Shown: piece after piece, positions 43,497-56,660 of the stretch | Layout of the letters: each line of letters starts with the position of its first letter | How positions within the stretch are numbered: position 1 is the stretch's first letter | From: Strigamia acuminata | Taxonomy: Eukaryota; Arthropoda; Chilopoda; Geophilomorpha; Linotaeniidae | Direction of reading: 5' to 3' | Assembly (NCBI GenBank): GCA_949358305.1 | Contig: OX442318.1 | Coordinates: forward strand, 4,636,501-4,700,500 | Length of the DNA stretch: 64,000 nucleotides | Notes under the pieces: model-generated | Database searches by the model: none | What the model saw: only the letters and a program-made list of their open reading frames with translations | What the model was told of the DNA's origin: nothing | Made by a program: the position numbers and the translations under genes

Positions 43497-45875
43497 ATGT
43501 TTAGAAATAAGTTAAAGAGCAACCACTAATCCGAGGACTTGGCATTAGCAAAAACGTTAGATGATTTAATTTAATAATATTTTTATATGTTTGTATGCGT
43601 TTATCTGGGCCCTAATTGATAGTTTTCAGCAGATTAATATTTATTATGAGTTTCTATGATGTCATTAATGTATGAGCGCCACCTGGTGCACTGTGCTTAT
43701 ACCAAAAATAAACTTTAACGGACCCACTTCTGGTTTTACGCTAACGCTAACACGATGTCTCAATTTCATGTCCATAATTAGTGATATGATACGTTTACAA
43801 AGCGAATCACGGATAGACGATACGTATCATTTTCGTATCATAAAAACTGCAATTTATGCATTTATTTCCGATTTTTGGAAAATATGCATTAGCAGATTTT
43901 GGCTTTATATTGAATATAAATATATTCCATGCATTTATGCATTTATCCGGTCTCTAATAATTATATTGGAAAACTCAAAAGTCTAACGGAGTTTACACTG
44001 TAACATATTACACACACAAAGGTATAAGTAGAATTTTATAACTATAACAAAAAGTTCACCAACACTATAACTTTTCGTTAGACTAAATATAGTGTAAAAA
44101 AGGTCATAATTATAAGGAAAAAGTGCTTGCCGCAAACTCCAATAACTGAACATTGTGACTTATGGGAGTGGTAATGTCTGCTCAAATCTCAGTATAAATA
44201 AGACATTTGGTAGCAAAAGAATTTCTACATAATAAAATTACAAAATTTAGTTTATTATTTTCTTAAGTTGCAAATAAAAGAGATTTATTATCCACATATT
44301 GGTTTCACTAACCCACTACACATTCATCTAAATCTTTTGCCTCCCCCATCACTAAATACCAATTTAAACACTCCAATAAGCAGTCAGTCAATCATTTTAC
44401 ATCCTTCCCATCGTTTTATTTCTTTTTTTCCCTTCCTCCTCCTGGGCTTTTAACCTTTTGGAGGCAATAAGAGAAAACACTAGTGCAACATAAAATGCCA
44501 GTTTTATATCCACAATACATACTGAGCCTTCAAAGTGAGATCTGCATTTTTCTTTTGTCAACTGGTGATGTATTTTCAGACAAGGTCAATCAATGTCTTC
44601 ATACGCCATCCATTACACAAAACTTGCCAAGAAATATATATAAACCACACATTGGTGCATTTAAAACAGCACATTCGTTTGAAATATGAATAAACTACAG
44701 TCCTCCTTTCTATTGATCTACACACATTAAATGTTAAAGGACCTTAAGGATTTCCTTTGCATTGCAGCTTTGTGTTATGTTTAGGGTTGCATTGAATATT
44801 CATTTTATATTTGGTTAACATATTACCCCGGTACAGTGCGAGTTTTACCGGCATGCCGATAAACCCCGTTCTTACCGGTGTAAATAAGTGTGAGCCCAAA
44901 CAAGTATAAAAATCATTTTTAGATGTCCAAAATGTAGGAAATTGGCCTAAATTTCTATAATTTTACCCAGATTTTAGTAATAATCTTCAGAAAATTAAGA
45001 AAACTCAAATTTTAAGCCGTATTGTGTAATCGGCTAAATATTGACTCAATAATGTTTATTGCACTCAAAATACCTTTTGTTCCTATTGGTCAGTGGATAT
45101 ACCGTAAAAAACACCCAGCGCTTGCAAAATGAAAGTGTCAGGTATTTTAGCAAAAGGAATCAATAAATTTTCTTCCTTTTGAAATGGCGATACGATCTGC
45201 GCACACGTCATGCATTAGTCACCACATTAACATTTGATAGAGTACTGCTAAAAATAAGATGTTTTAACATGTAAATTAATGAAAAGTTATTTATTTATTT
45301 ACCCAATTGTCCTATACAAGAATCAAGCACATTTTATTCCTCATTGAAAAGGAAGAAATTATTTTCTTCTTCTAGAGTTGTCTGCTTTATTCAGTGTTGC
45401 AAACTTGTTGCCTTCAAGTAGTCGTTTTAATTTGTAGAAATGATAATAGACGGAGCATACGTTTGAATTTGAGCATCAAAAACATCAAAATCCAAAGAAA
45501 AGCACTCCAAGTCACATTGGCAATTACTGTAATCCCTCTTCAGAATGGAATCTCAACAAAACTGCTCTTCTTGCACGAAATTGCTCGTTGACTTTTTGAC
45601 ACCATCAAAAGCAGGCAGGAAGGGGAGAAGGCAAAACACGAGTGCACACTATATAAATACATTATCACCGTGAAACAGAAAGTTTTCACACGCATTAAGA
45701 TTAATCCTCTGTGACTTGTATCAACAGTAGCAATGTTTTTATTTTTTTACTTTTTTATTTCATTAAAAGTGCATTTTGCAATTTCTTTTTTAATATTTAT
45801 CCAGTATGTTGCACGCGTTATCGTTACATATTCATGACAACGTAAAGTAAATTCGTTATTTATTTTACGAACAAG
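43497..45875. other. Interval without a recognised gene
   Basis: AT-rich; includes ATGCATTTATGCATTTATCC words shared with 54170-54200 and a diverged MITE at 44818. No coding signature found. Confidence 0.4.
44818..45045 (-). mobile_element. Diverged inverted copy of the 33741 MITE
   Basis: The central block (TTTTAGATGTCCAAAATGTA through GAAAATTAAGAAAACT) is the reverse complement of 33780-33890 with few changes. The ends have decayed more than the middle. Confidence 0.75.
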
Positions 45876-46450
45876 CCCAAGTAACAAAACTATGTTAAAT
45901 CTAGATAGAATCTATGCAAACCGTCTATCTTGGTACATAGATTTAACATAGAATAAGGTAGAAACTATGCCGAAACTACATAGCATTGACATGGAATAAG
46001 CGCATTTCTGTCACGATTTTGACATAGCATCTACATAGAGCTGTAGATCGATGCTACATCAATACAACGTCAAATCGACGTCGAATTCTACGTAGAGTTC
46101 TATGTCGATTCAACATAGAATCGATCTACCGCTTTATGTAGATTCAATGTCAAAATCGTGACCAAAATGCGCTAATTCCATGTCAATGCTACGCTGTTTC
46201 GGCATAGTTTCATCCTTATTTTATGTTAAATCTATGTAGAATTCTACGTCAAACTCTGCATAGAATTCTACGTCAAACTCAACGTCAAATTCTACGTCTA
46301 TTTAACGTAGAATAAGGATGAAACTATGCCGAAACAACATAGCATTGACATGGAATTAGCGTCGCCCGGTCGCGATTTTAACATAGCATCGACATAGAGC
46401 TGTAGATCGATTCTACATCAATTTGAAGTAGATCTGATATTAAAATCGAC
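45876..46450. repeat. Left satellite block with inverted repeats
   Basis: An ~85-bp arm containing AAACTATGCCGAAACTACAT at 45960-46050 is complementary to 46135-46220, and a third copy in the first orientation lies at 46312-46410. CTACATAGA-type words are frequent. Confidence 0.85.
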
Positions 46451-46559
46451 TTATAGTTCTATGTACTTTTTTTGTATAAAAAAAACAAAATATTAAAATT
46501 TTAAAAAATTTTATTTTTCAAAAAATAACAATATTTTACAAAAAGAACGAGTTTTTTCA

Positions 46560-46990
46560 CGCGTGACTTCTTAGCAACAACGGTTTTGAGAGTTGAGGCC
46601 ATTGTTGTGCATTCTCATTAAATTTCTCATCTCTATTCGGCCCAGGTTTGCACCATTTTCCCGTTGTTTTTCCGGTTGTAATCGTGTCGGAGCCGAAATT
46701 CGCCGGTCACGTATCGATCTCGGTCGTTGAAGACCAAAATGGAGGTTTTGTAGACTTTGATTGCGTATTCTTCGTCGTTTTTGCCGAGTGCGTGGTGAAA
46801 GTTTGCTTCTTTTCCCGTGCCGACGCAGCCGTTGATTTCTTCAAATTGCGAATTAACTATTTTGAAGACGATCATTCTAGTGCGCACGTCTAGAACCTGT
46901 TAGACTGTTGCACGGTCGAATTTGTCTTTGGTTCGGCGCTCGTTTTCGGTTAGTTTGTTTGTTGTGGAACTGGATAAATCGGGGACGTCG
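46560..46990 (-). pseudogene. RIOK1: RIOK1 (RIO kinase 1) pseudogene fragment
   Basis: RIOK1 is an atypical kinase/ATPase that helps mature the 40S ribosomal subunit. The minus strand encodes its start of the RIO domain: NKLTENERRTKDKFDRATV, then [20 protein letters not shown], the nucleotide loop [16 protein letters not shown], the catalytic lysine block [12 protein letters not shown], and GKMVQTWAE. Two lesions break it. A TAA replaces the usual glutamate codon between DRATV and QVLD. A 1-base loss right after TWAE shifts the frame, after which EMRNLMRM resumes. The sequence then ends, so the rest of the kinase domain is missing. Acidic minus-strand sequence near 49440-49520 might be its detached N-terminal region. 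Intron-like sequence upstream suggests a copied genomic piece rather than a processed mRNA. Confidence 0.85.
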
Positions 46991-47756
46991 AATTGAACTA
47001 AAAGGAATGAGAGTAAATTGTCATTTTTGTTTATTCGTTTTAAGCAAGAGGTTTTATTTAATTTCAGAAATTCAATTTTAAATGAAAAAATTCAATGTAA
47101 ACCCAAAATGTTCAATATAAACCCAAAAAATTCAATAAAAACCCCCAAAAAATTAAAACTTTCCCTAAAAATAATCAATTTTAACGTGTAACTCACATAT
47201 CCGACTACGGTAGGTTCGCAAATGGATCTGTAGACCACGCGCGTTTTTTCATCTACAAATTAGTGTTTTTGGTTTGGTTAATCAGTATTAAGAAAAATGT
47301 AAAGTCAAACTACCTTGTTTAATTGTTGAGTTGTGGTCTGTTCGCGGGTTCGCTCCTTATCGCGAAAGACCTGTCCGCTAGTTCGTATTGATTCGTTTCG
47401 TCTGTTAAAAATAAATTCGTATTAATTTTTAGTTTAGTTTTACGTCGGCATAAAAGATCGTAATAAGTGAAATTTATTTACTTTATATTCGAATTACGTT
47501 ATTCGGGCAGTCGGGTCGTTTATTTCCTATCATTTTCCGATTTCCGAGGTTAATTTTATACACTGCGTTTTTGTCATCGCTTCGGCATGTATCGATCGTT
47601 GATCGATCTACCTGTAAAAATCAAAACACCTACCGGTACCTTCCATACACATGGCTTACATGGTTGTATGGTTTAATTCCAGCAACAAGATGTTTGATTA
47701 AAACCATTAAAACCATTAACCTAACCACGCGGTCGCTTAGAGCACACAAACCGGAA

Positions 47757-48178
47757 GCCGGTACTTTTAAAAATTCGTGTACCGCGGACCGAACTTGCGG
47801 TACATCTCGCGGTCCCCGAGAAAACACGAGAAAACACGAGAATCTCGTGTTTTCTTGCGTTTTCCACTTCCTATTTTAAAAAAAAGTAAAGAATCATAAA
47901 AAAAAAACTGATGAAAAGTGTTATTATGGTTTTTAATATTATTTTTCACTTTTAGTCGGTTTTTTTAATGGTTTTTTATGGTTTTTTTAAATGGGAAGTG
48001 GAGAAAGCGAGAAAACACGAGATTCTGGAGTGTTCTCGCGTTTTCTCATGGTCCGCGAGACGTACCGCAAATCCCGGTCCCAGTACTGTACCAGGACCGC
48101 GGTACTTTACGTGGGAGTGCCGTGTACCGCGCGCCGGGACCGCGGTACACGTTAGCTGTACCGCGCACAACACTGTCC
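47757..48178. mobile_element. Inverted-repeat element with GTACCGCGG arms
   Basis: Arms of about 110 bp (containing GAGAAAACACGAGAATCTCG at 47820-47845 and its complement near 48010-48050) face each other around an AT-rich centre. The right end, inverted, begins CAGTGTTGTGCGCGGTAC, typical of hAT ends. The left end is less clear. It sits between the RIOK1 and UAP56 pieces. Confidence 0.65.
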
Positions 48179-48760
48179 CTACGTTCACAAAACTGAATAA
48201 AACATTAAAAATCAGACAAAAAATTTGCATTTTTTATTTAAATTATTTTTTCCAAAATCCAACGTCAAAACCATGTCGCCAAACACAGAAAACTATAAAT
48301 TTTATATCGAAAAATTGTTAACATTGGTCTTCCTTGATCCTATGATGGTTTAATTGATGACCACTTGAAATGTGATTTTCCCCCATAAAAATCTCTTGTA
48401 TGGGAATTTTTTATTGTTGTTAGTATTTTTATTTCATTAAATCCAAGACGAAAATAATGCAAATTTTTTTTTCTCTGGTCGATAAGCAACAATGGAATAG
48501 TTTGACAAATCAAGTGCAATGGCTCCTGGCACGTATGCCATGTATACATATATGTTCAACACTTTTTGTCCGCATCGTTCGTATGGCCGCCTGGAAATAC
48601 ATTCAATGATCCTGATCGCTTCTTACGTCTCAATAAGATCTCGCTTTTTGCACGCGCACGAGCGCATTCGAATTTCTTCTCTACAATCGCCGAACTCTTG
48701 CTTAGAGATTTGTATTCATTGTTGACGATAGGACTTTATTTGTAGTGATTTATTTCTTGA

Positions 48761-49231
<471 letters not shown>

Positions 49232-49232
<1 letters not shown>

Positions 49233-49520
49233 GGGCATCTGCGGCGGCCCGCTGCTCGGCGTCACCGGTGTAAGCGGCGCGGGACCGCACTCGGCGATCA
49301 TCGCCATCATTTCGTCTTCTCGCTCCATATTCGACACGTCGAAATTGACGTAGTTGTCCGTAATCCTCAAATGAAGTAATTAAAATCCATTTAACTTTTT
49401 AAAATTAATTTTATTGGTTTATTTTTCTTAAAAAACAAAAATCAGTTTTTCGTCATCTTCGACCTCGTCTTCCTCGTCGTCGCTGTCTTTGTCTTGCTCA
49501 TTTTGCTCGTCGGCAGAAGC
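49232..49520 (-). pseudogene. Unrecognised exon fragments, minus strand
   Basis: On the minus strand, TAG at about 49528 precedes an acidic open stretch (SADEQNEQDKDSDDEEDEVE). A second open stretch follows (NFDVSNMEREDEMMAMIAEC then GPAPLTPVTPSSGPPQMP), apparently after an AT-rich intron. Amino-acid usage looks coding, but I cannot name the family. The acidic part might belong to RIOK1's N-terminus. A third open piece near 49700-49850 (MGNIMYTLIGRNMDNLNQFA) is also unassigned. Confidence 0.35.
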
Positions 49521-49984
49521 TAAATCTACGCAAACAAACTATAAATTATCTAACATTCAACGATCGAACGACCAAATAACCTTTTTCGTACGATCCCCTG
49601 TCCCTTGTTCAACCACTTCGATAAGTGACATTCGACGGTCAAATAATACTGATTCAAAACTGATAATATCTTAGACATGCGTGTATCGAGCCACCGTGCT
49701 TTTTTATTTATTTATTATCGTCGCCAACATTTCTGACGATAACGTGATTTGGCGTACGAAACGTGCAAATTGATTCAAATTGTCCATGTTCCTGCCGATC
49801 AGCGTATACATAATATTCCCCATCGGTTTTGTTGGTGGCAAAAGGGATTTTTGTGGTTTTTAAAGTTTACTTTTGAAACGTCGCATTCGGGATAGCGATT
49901 TGCAAAAATCACATGGACACACAATACTGATTCAAAGCTGATTATATCTTAGATTCTTATATTTGCGATCAGAACTTCGAATTG

Positions 49985-50275
49985 TCTAACATTTTCAGCG
50001 CATTCTTTGTGTCTTCGTAACGCGACGAATTTGTTCGGACGTGGGATGGATATCGAGAAAGTTAATGTTTTTAATTACGATATGCCGGAGAATTCGGATA
50101 CGTATTTACACGCGTGGGGGTCGGTTTGGGACCAAGGGTTTGCCGATTTCGTTCGTCAGTGACGAAGACAATGCTAAAATTTTAAATAGTGTTCAAAGCT
50201 GTTTTGAAGTTGATATCAGCGTTTTGAAATTGACTTGTCGTCATACAGCAAAATGTAAAAATGTAAAACATTAAA
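49985..50275 (+). pseudogene. UAP56/DDX39-type helicase pseudogene, 3' part
   Basis: The C-terminal helicase region follows 750 bp after the 5' part: FQRIL, then [50 protein letters not shown] and [11 protein letters not shown]. The motif VI region HRVARAGR is broken by a frameshift. The central third of the protein (motifs II to IV) is missing, so material was lost or replaced. Confidence 0.85.
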
Positions 50276-50489
50276 TTTTCTTTTCATTTTAAATAAAACC
50301 CATAAATTAAGTTATAGTTGTACTTTTATTTTAACTTGTTATGTGCAAATGTAATGAGTAAATGACTGCAGTTGTAAAATTTATCAAAATTATATTTGAA
50401 ATCATGACGTAAAAATATACAAATTCAAACGAGCATTTCTTGAATAAACAATTACATCAACTCCAAGTCACCGTCGGTCTCTATTGATT

Positions 50490-51090
50490 CAACAAATGTT
50501 AAATCCATGTTAAAATTAAATTGGGATAGAATTATGACATAGATTTAGCATAGCATCGACATTAACGGTCTACACCGATTCAACACAGAGCGGTCTATGT
50601 TAATTCAACATAAATCGGTCTATGTTGATTCAACATAGAGCGGTCTATGTTAAATCTATGTTAAATTTATTTTGGGATAGAACAGTGACGTAGATTTAGC
50701 ATCACATCTACATTAACGGTCTACATAGATTCAACACAGGGCCTTCTATGTTAATTCAACATCAATCGCTCTATGTTGATTCAACATAGAGCAGTCTATG
50801 TTAAATCTATGTTAAATTAAATTGGGATAGAACATTGACATAGATTTAACATCGAATCTATATCAACAGGTCTATGCAGATTCAACACAGAGCGGTCTAC
50901 ACAGATTCAACATCAATCGCTCTATGTTGATTCAACATAGAGCAGTCTATGTTAAATCTATGTTAAATTAAATTGGGATAGAACATTGACATAGATTTAA
51001 CATCGAATCTACATCAACAGGTCTATGCAGATTCAACACAGAGCGGTCTGTATAGATTCTATGTAGATTCGATCATCTGTGCTACCTGGG
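50490..51090. repeat. Right satellite block, 150-bp tandem units
   Basis: The word TTGGGATAGAA recurs at about 50521, 50672, 50822 and 50973, a period of 150-151 bp. Each unit holds several copies of CTATGTTGATTCAACATAGA, itself palindromic. Confidence 0.9.
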
Positions 51091-51182
51091 AGTAAATAGA
51101 ATAAAACTACGCTTTTTTGAAAAAGGCTTTTATATTGCTGCTTCAAATCACCGCCAGAGTGCGCTACTGTCGCCAAAACAGA

Positions 51183-51186
51183 CGTC

Positions 51187-51213
<27 letters not shown>
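51183..51213. repeat. (TTTA)n microsatellite
   Basis: Seven TTTA units head a stretch, 51214-51450, that reads like the tail of a dispersed repeat; its class is not recognised. Confidence 0.8.
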
Positions 51214-51217
<4 letters not shown>

Positions 51218-51469
51218 TCGCACTCCAAAGGAGTAAAAAGAAATGATATACAAATGAGGTACAATAATTATTGAACAGATAATAAGTGACGATGTAGGCG
51301 CCGATGGAAGTGACGGCAATGAGACACGCACATAGCAGAAGAACAGTCAAGGGCAGAAGAACGAAGCTCGAGGGGGAGATTGTTCCAAGATGAGAAACAC
51401 CGAAATGGGAAAGATTTCGATAAAAGAACTTTTTCTTTACAATATTAAAAAACAAAATATATGGGCAAA

Positions 51470-52600
51470 TATAAATTTTTATTTTAACCAGGACTAGCCT
51501 GGTTTTAAATTTTTCAAACTTTTTTCGCCAGGTTTGCTTACATTTCGCCGTAAATCAGCATTTAGCTACTTTTAATTTCAATTTTATCATATTCATTGCA
51601 AACTAGACCAAAAACTGCACCAGAAAAGTCTACTTTCCAATTTTAAAATTAATTTTTAATTCCTTTTCTTTTCAATGTCTGTTCAGTTTGTACAAAACAC
51701 TAAAAACCGCAAAAACAAAAACTTTTGACCGCACCTAAAGCTAAAAATCGGTCAGTTTATATATTATGTGTACAAGAAAACAGTAAAAATGTTGATTGAT
51801 TCGGGGTTTTCGACAACTTGCACCGACTCAAACGCTGCCGGTCGATTCATTCAACTCAGTCTTGCAGCAAAGTGAGTCGCAGACGACAGACGTCGAGTCC
51901 CCCTGGCACATTATATGGAGACTTGTCATTTGGCACTCTGTTGGGAATCTCCACGGATTTGCCAACCATCTTTTGAGTTCATTTTATTTTCCTTTCATTC
52001 TTTCCCCCCTTGTTTCTATATCTTTGCGCGTCTGCCAATTGGAAGCACAAGGTGCAGATGTACATTTCATGAGCTTTAATTGATTCATGTTTTTCCACTT
52101 TATGAATAAATTCACAACTCAAATAATGGAATAAAAGAAGAGAAAGCGAACAAGCAAAATGTCTACCGGTAATTCAATTTTGGATGGGGAAATAAATAAT
52201 CTAAAGAATGAGAAATGAATTTTTCCATCGATTATCATTTTCTGGGTAGAATTAGACAATTTTTATGTCACTAACAATTGAAGGAGAATGAGGAATTAGG
52301 AAGAATCCCTGACTAAGTGGGCTTGGGGATTTTTGGGTTTAATCTTGTTGGGTGGGTGTAATCTGGGTCATCATGGATCAGGTCTTTAGCTAGGATTAAA
52401 ATGTCATTAAGAGGGGGGAAATTGTGTGTATGGTTCTATAGTATTTTATTTGGGGTTGGTTTTGTTTTTATTTTTATTTTAGAATTTTTTTGTGGTTGTT
52501 TTGTTTTTTTGTTGGGAGAAAATGAGAATTGAAATACTGTAAATTGTTTCTGACATTTGATTTTTTTTTTGTTGAATTACTGTAAGAGGTGAAATAGTAG
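51470..52600. other. Interval without a recognised gene
   Basis: AT-rich sequence with no coding signature. A short open frame at 51796-52083 shows no family features. Confidence 0.4.
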
Positions 52601-52604
52601 CTCT

Positions 52605-53005
52605 AAAGTTGTGATAAAAAAAATGCAGAAAATTTGATAAAGTTGTGATAAAAAAATGTACAAAATTTGGTAAATTTCAGATAAAAAAAAAGGTGCAGTA
52701 AATTTGCTAAATTTGGCCAAAAAATTGCACATTGTGCACAAATTTTGCCAAAATTCGTCTCAAATAACACATTTGCAAAATTTATCAAAAAATTGCAAGA
52801 AATTTATTAAATTTTGCACTAAATGCCAAAATTTGTCCAGAAATGCACAAAATTTGTCAAAAGTTGTCCAGAAATGCACAAAATTTGTCAAAATTTGTCC
52901 GGCAATGCACAAAATTTGTCAAAAGTTGTCCAGAAATGCACAAAATTTGTCAAAATTTGTCCAAAATGCACAAAATTCGCCCAAATTCGTCAAAACTTCA
53001 ACTTC
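52605..53005. repeat. Minisatellite of AATGCACAAAATTTGTCAAA units
   Basis: About 12 units of 25-32 bp. The first few read GTTGTGATAAAAAAATGCA; later ones read AAAATTTGTCCAGAAATGCA. Plus-strand frames stay open across it and give KICQNLSRNA-like repeats, not a gene. Confidence 0.88.
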
Positions 53006-53039
53006 ACTCGAAGGAGGTAAAAAAAACAGCCAAGTGATG

Positions 53040-55270
53040 AACACATTTGTGACACAAGATCAGAAAAACGTCAGCAATTAGTGAGCTACTTTTCTGACAC
53101 CTCATAATCCCCTAAACAAACACTTAAATGAGACCATAGCACGTTTAAAAAAAAAAACCCGACATAAAACCTCACGTCACTTAACCCCCATCCCTGACCA
53201 CAACCAAAACTCAACAGACCAACACCTGTCCACTCCACAACACTCCATACAGTTCACAAAGTCACCGTAACCGCTGGCGACCCCAAACAAGTGCAACGCA
53301 AGTGCAATGCAAACGCAAAGCGCCAAACATCCACCCAAGTGGAAGAAATCAGAAACTTCACGAAACGAATCCAACTCGAACAGCATTTCCAAGTCAGAAT
53401 TCTCACCTTTGACTTACAACTGGGTCGTCTCTTTGCTTTTCTTCGTCTAAAGTCCAACGCCCGCTGCCCGCATGCGCCGCGTGCTATTGAAATATTTACG
53501 ATGTATTCACGCGACCCTAAAGCGCGCCTTAAACCTACCTCGTTATCCATTAGCAGTGTGCATAAAGGGGTCAATTTTCTTTGCCAACCTCTTGACATTA
53601 ACTCGCTGGCCTCGCCATCTGTTGAGAGAAAGATGCACAAATTCGCTCAACTCTGAACTTTGGCCACGGCCAAACGAGAACGAGGCAACTTTTCTTTCCG
53701 CTCGCATTTCCACCGGGAAAGCAACTTTTCCCGCACTCAACGCCCAACTCGGCGTAAATCAACGCTGGCCGCTTGCACGTCTGATTAATTATTCACCGGA
53801 GCAAATTGAAGAATATAATCATTTTCACTTCATTAATGAAAAGCGCTTTGGGCAGCCGGTCAAGCTTTTAATTCCGATTTAGGCAAATGAGCCGCGATGA
53901 GTTACGTTCTCGTTCTGATGCTCGGAGTTTGAGAAGTTCTTGAAAGCGCCATTCTTACGTCTGTCCATCAAAGACGCCGAAGCACAACTGCTCCGTATGA
54001 AATCAAGTCTTTTACTGAGTTAACAATACACAAAATGCTTACAAAGAAAACATAGAATAATGAAAGCATATTAACATATGGCAAAGCATTATGGAGTTTG
54101 TAGCTGCGTGTGTCCGCAACTTCCGTCCGAAGTCACGTGACTTACGACTTATTGAATAAAAATAATTCCTATGCATTTATGCATTTATCCGGGCCTTATA
54201 ACATGCCGCGTGTTTGTGATGTATATTTTTAATGACACTTTTTTGGCCTAGATTAAAATTGGGCGGTTCGGAATGCACTGAGAATTTATTGTGTTGTTTG
54301 AAGTTTGAAGAAATCAATACACTTTTGAATAAAAACATGATTGTTTCCAAATTTTCAATCTCTCTTTCCTCCAAAAGCTTAATGGAAATTTTATGTTTTG
54401 AAACTTGAATTTTAATTCTATTCCATTTCAGCTGATAATTACAAAGTTCGTTCCAAACCACAATTTCTAAACTTAATAATCCCACAGAGTAATATTAATG
54501 GATTTAAAAACATAATTCTTTAATATAAGTTCCCAGTCTATCTAAACCTATTAAAATGAAATCAGCAATATTATGTTCAACTGTATAGCTGGCAGGAAAT
54601 GAGAATAGTTAAAGAGGTTTTACTGATTAAACAGTTTGTGGTTAACTCATTGGAAACGAGTTTACGATGCGGCTGCAAGCTTTATTTTGAATTATTAGTA
54701 ATACAAAACCTTTAAATTATGCTGAATTATGCAATCAGCATCTTCCAATGGACCAGGCTTCCATGTACTCATAGAAATCAATACAACTGGTCAATACTTC
54801 CAAATTAATAAATAAACGCCCAGGCTAATGCATGTAAGAAACTAATCGTAATGCAAAACAACTAGCGGGTTCCATATATCAATACACTAGGCACATTCAA
54901 TAACTTTTCGTCTAAACTTTCGTCTCGTACTAACTTTTGGACAAAAAGTCTTATTTGTTAAAAAAAAACGATTGTTCAACTGCCTAACTTGATCTGGGAT
55001 TTCAGATTTAAGTTCTAGGTCAAGAATAGAAAATGGCGGCTGTTGTTAGGAGATCTGAATTGTTTCCTCACCGTCGCTTTCTATTAGTTTCCAGGCCTAA
55101 TTATAATTGTCAGCACTGATAAACTCGTTAGTATTAAAAAATCTATTATTTGTTATTATTTTTCTTCCCTTTACAAATTGGAACAAGGCGAGTGCCTGTC
55201 GGTTCCTAAGATTCTAAATTATATAAAATTTATACAAGACAATAAAAAAAAACAATATAGAAAATTAATT
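53040..55270. other. Interval without a recognised gene
   Basis: Overlapping open frames of 120-136 codons on both strands at 53254-53882 have balanced composition, but no family signature and no clear splice sites. The rest is AT-rich and without features. Confidence 0.35.
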
Positions 55271-55276
55271 GGTTAT

Positions 55277-55440
55277 AAGGTTTCTGTTTTCCTGCCTTTT
55301 TTCAATTCTCGGTTCCCGGTACCAAAATGGCCGATATTCCCCGGGAAATCGGTACTCCCGGGACTAAAAAAGATTAGATGATAAAAAATGGCTAAAAATG
55401 ACCGTTTTCGTCATAAATTTTTAGCCATTTTTCAATGAAA
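55277..55440 (-). mobile_element. Truncated inverted copy of the 15840 hAT-like MITE
   Basis: TAAGGTTTCTGTTTTCCTGC then TTCCCGGTACCAAAATGGCC match the reverse complement of the right 150 bp of the 518-bp element. The other end is missing. Confidence 0.8.
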
Positions 55441-56630
55441 AAATAAGAAAACAGAACAGTACAAATACAAATAATGTGAAAATAATACAGTACAAATACA
55501 AATAATGCAAAAATAATACAGTACAAATACAAATAATGCGAAAATAATGTAGCGCAAATACAAATAATGTAAAAAATTTAAATATATTTAATTTATATTA
55601 TTTTTTATTGGATATGAGTAACCAATTTGGTTATTCAATAAACAATAATACAGCCATAAACAAAAATATAGTAATATACATCATCCAATAACATTATTTA
55701 CCCCTTCTGAACACCAAATATTTACCAGCGAAATCCCAGTTTCATTTCACATAACACTAACCGAAAGATGCACTTATGTTTGACGTTGTTTTTAATGAGT
55801 GGCGAAGCCAACCCTGCCCGCACACGCAGTAAGTGGAAGTAATTGGTCGCTGGGATGGCAGTCAAAGCCGAAATGTTTACCTAACATACAAAAGCCGCTA
55901 CAAGAGCCAAAGGTGAATCGCAACACATCACTCACAAGCCATAAAGCACCTTTTTCCGCTGTCTCTCTCTTCACTTGGCCGTAAACTTTCGCTCGATCAG
56001 ATTAGACAAACTTGTTCAGACTCCGCTTACAAATTAAACAAATTCAAATGGCATAGCAGGAGCGGAGAAAATTATCCCCCGAGAAAAATATGCTTAAATC
56101 TAATTAAAAGGACACAGTCTTGAGGGGCGTCATTCTAGAAGCAAGTCTCACATCCCTCCCTTCCTTCCACCATCGCCAGCTAATTTACTCAACTGTCACA
56201 AACTCCTGCAATGCACAACTTCACGGCGCAATACTCTGCAAATCGATACTAAGCCACGTGATAAGACCAGACCCCGAGTATCATTTTCACTGATTTCGTT
56301 GCTCGACTTTTACATCTTCTCCGCTTCCATGACAAGAAATTTTTCTAACTCTAAACTCTGATCCAATTATACAACTCGTTGATTCCAACCACAAATGCGT
56401 CCATAAATCCTGCTGAGGCGGGACACCACTTGCAAATAGAGGAAATTAGGGAAAGGGAGATGAGGACATTTAAGATGGGGGTGGAGTCGACAATTTTTTT
56501 TTCCACATGCACTTGCACTTACTTCTTGTTGTCGGCTCGCTTAGACTTTGGCAACCGACAATTTTTTTGAGTGCTTCTGTATAATTTGTGAAGTAATGCA
56601 GTGGTGATTACCGTACTTGTGATGTGATAT
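55441..56630. other. Interval without a recognised gene
   Basis: A short ACAGTACAAATACAAATAAT tandem repeat (about four units) lies at 55456-55570. The remainder shows nothing I can assign. Confidence 0.4.
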
Positions 56631-56635
56631 TCCAA

Positions 56636-56660
56636 CCTAACCTAACCTAACCTAACCTAA
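56636..56660. repeat. Interstitial telomere-like (CCTAA)5
   Basis: Five perfect CCTAA units, the complement of TTAGG, the telomere repeat of most arthropods. A GC-rich block with repeated GCGCCC words (56690-56810) follows, which looks like a transposon terminus. Confidence 0.85.

Noticed and set aside
46633-46887. Functional RIOK1 gene
   Set aside because: In-frame stop just upstream, frameshift just downstream and no remaining kinase domain.
52704-53081. Plus ORFs of KICQNLSRNA repeats
   Set aside because: Translation of a minisatellite.
53472-53882. 136-codon plus ORF
   Set aside because: Overlapping open frames on both strands, no domain, no splice or start support; left as unassigned.
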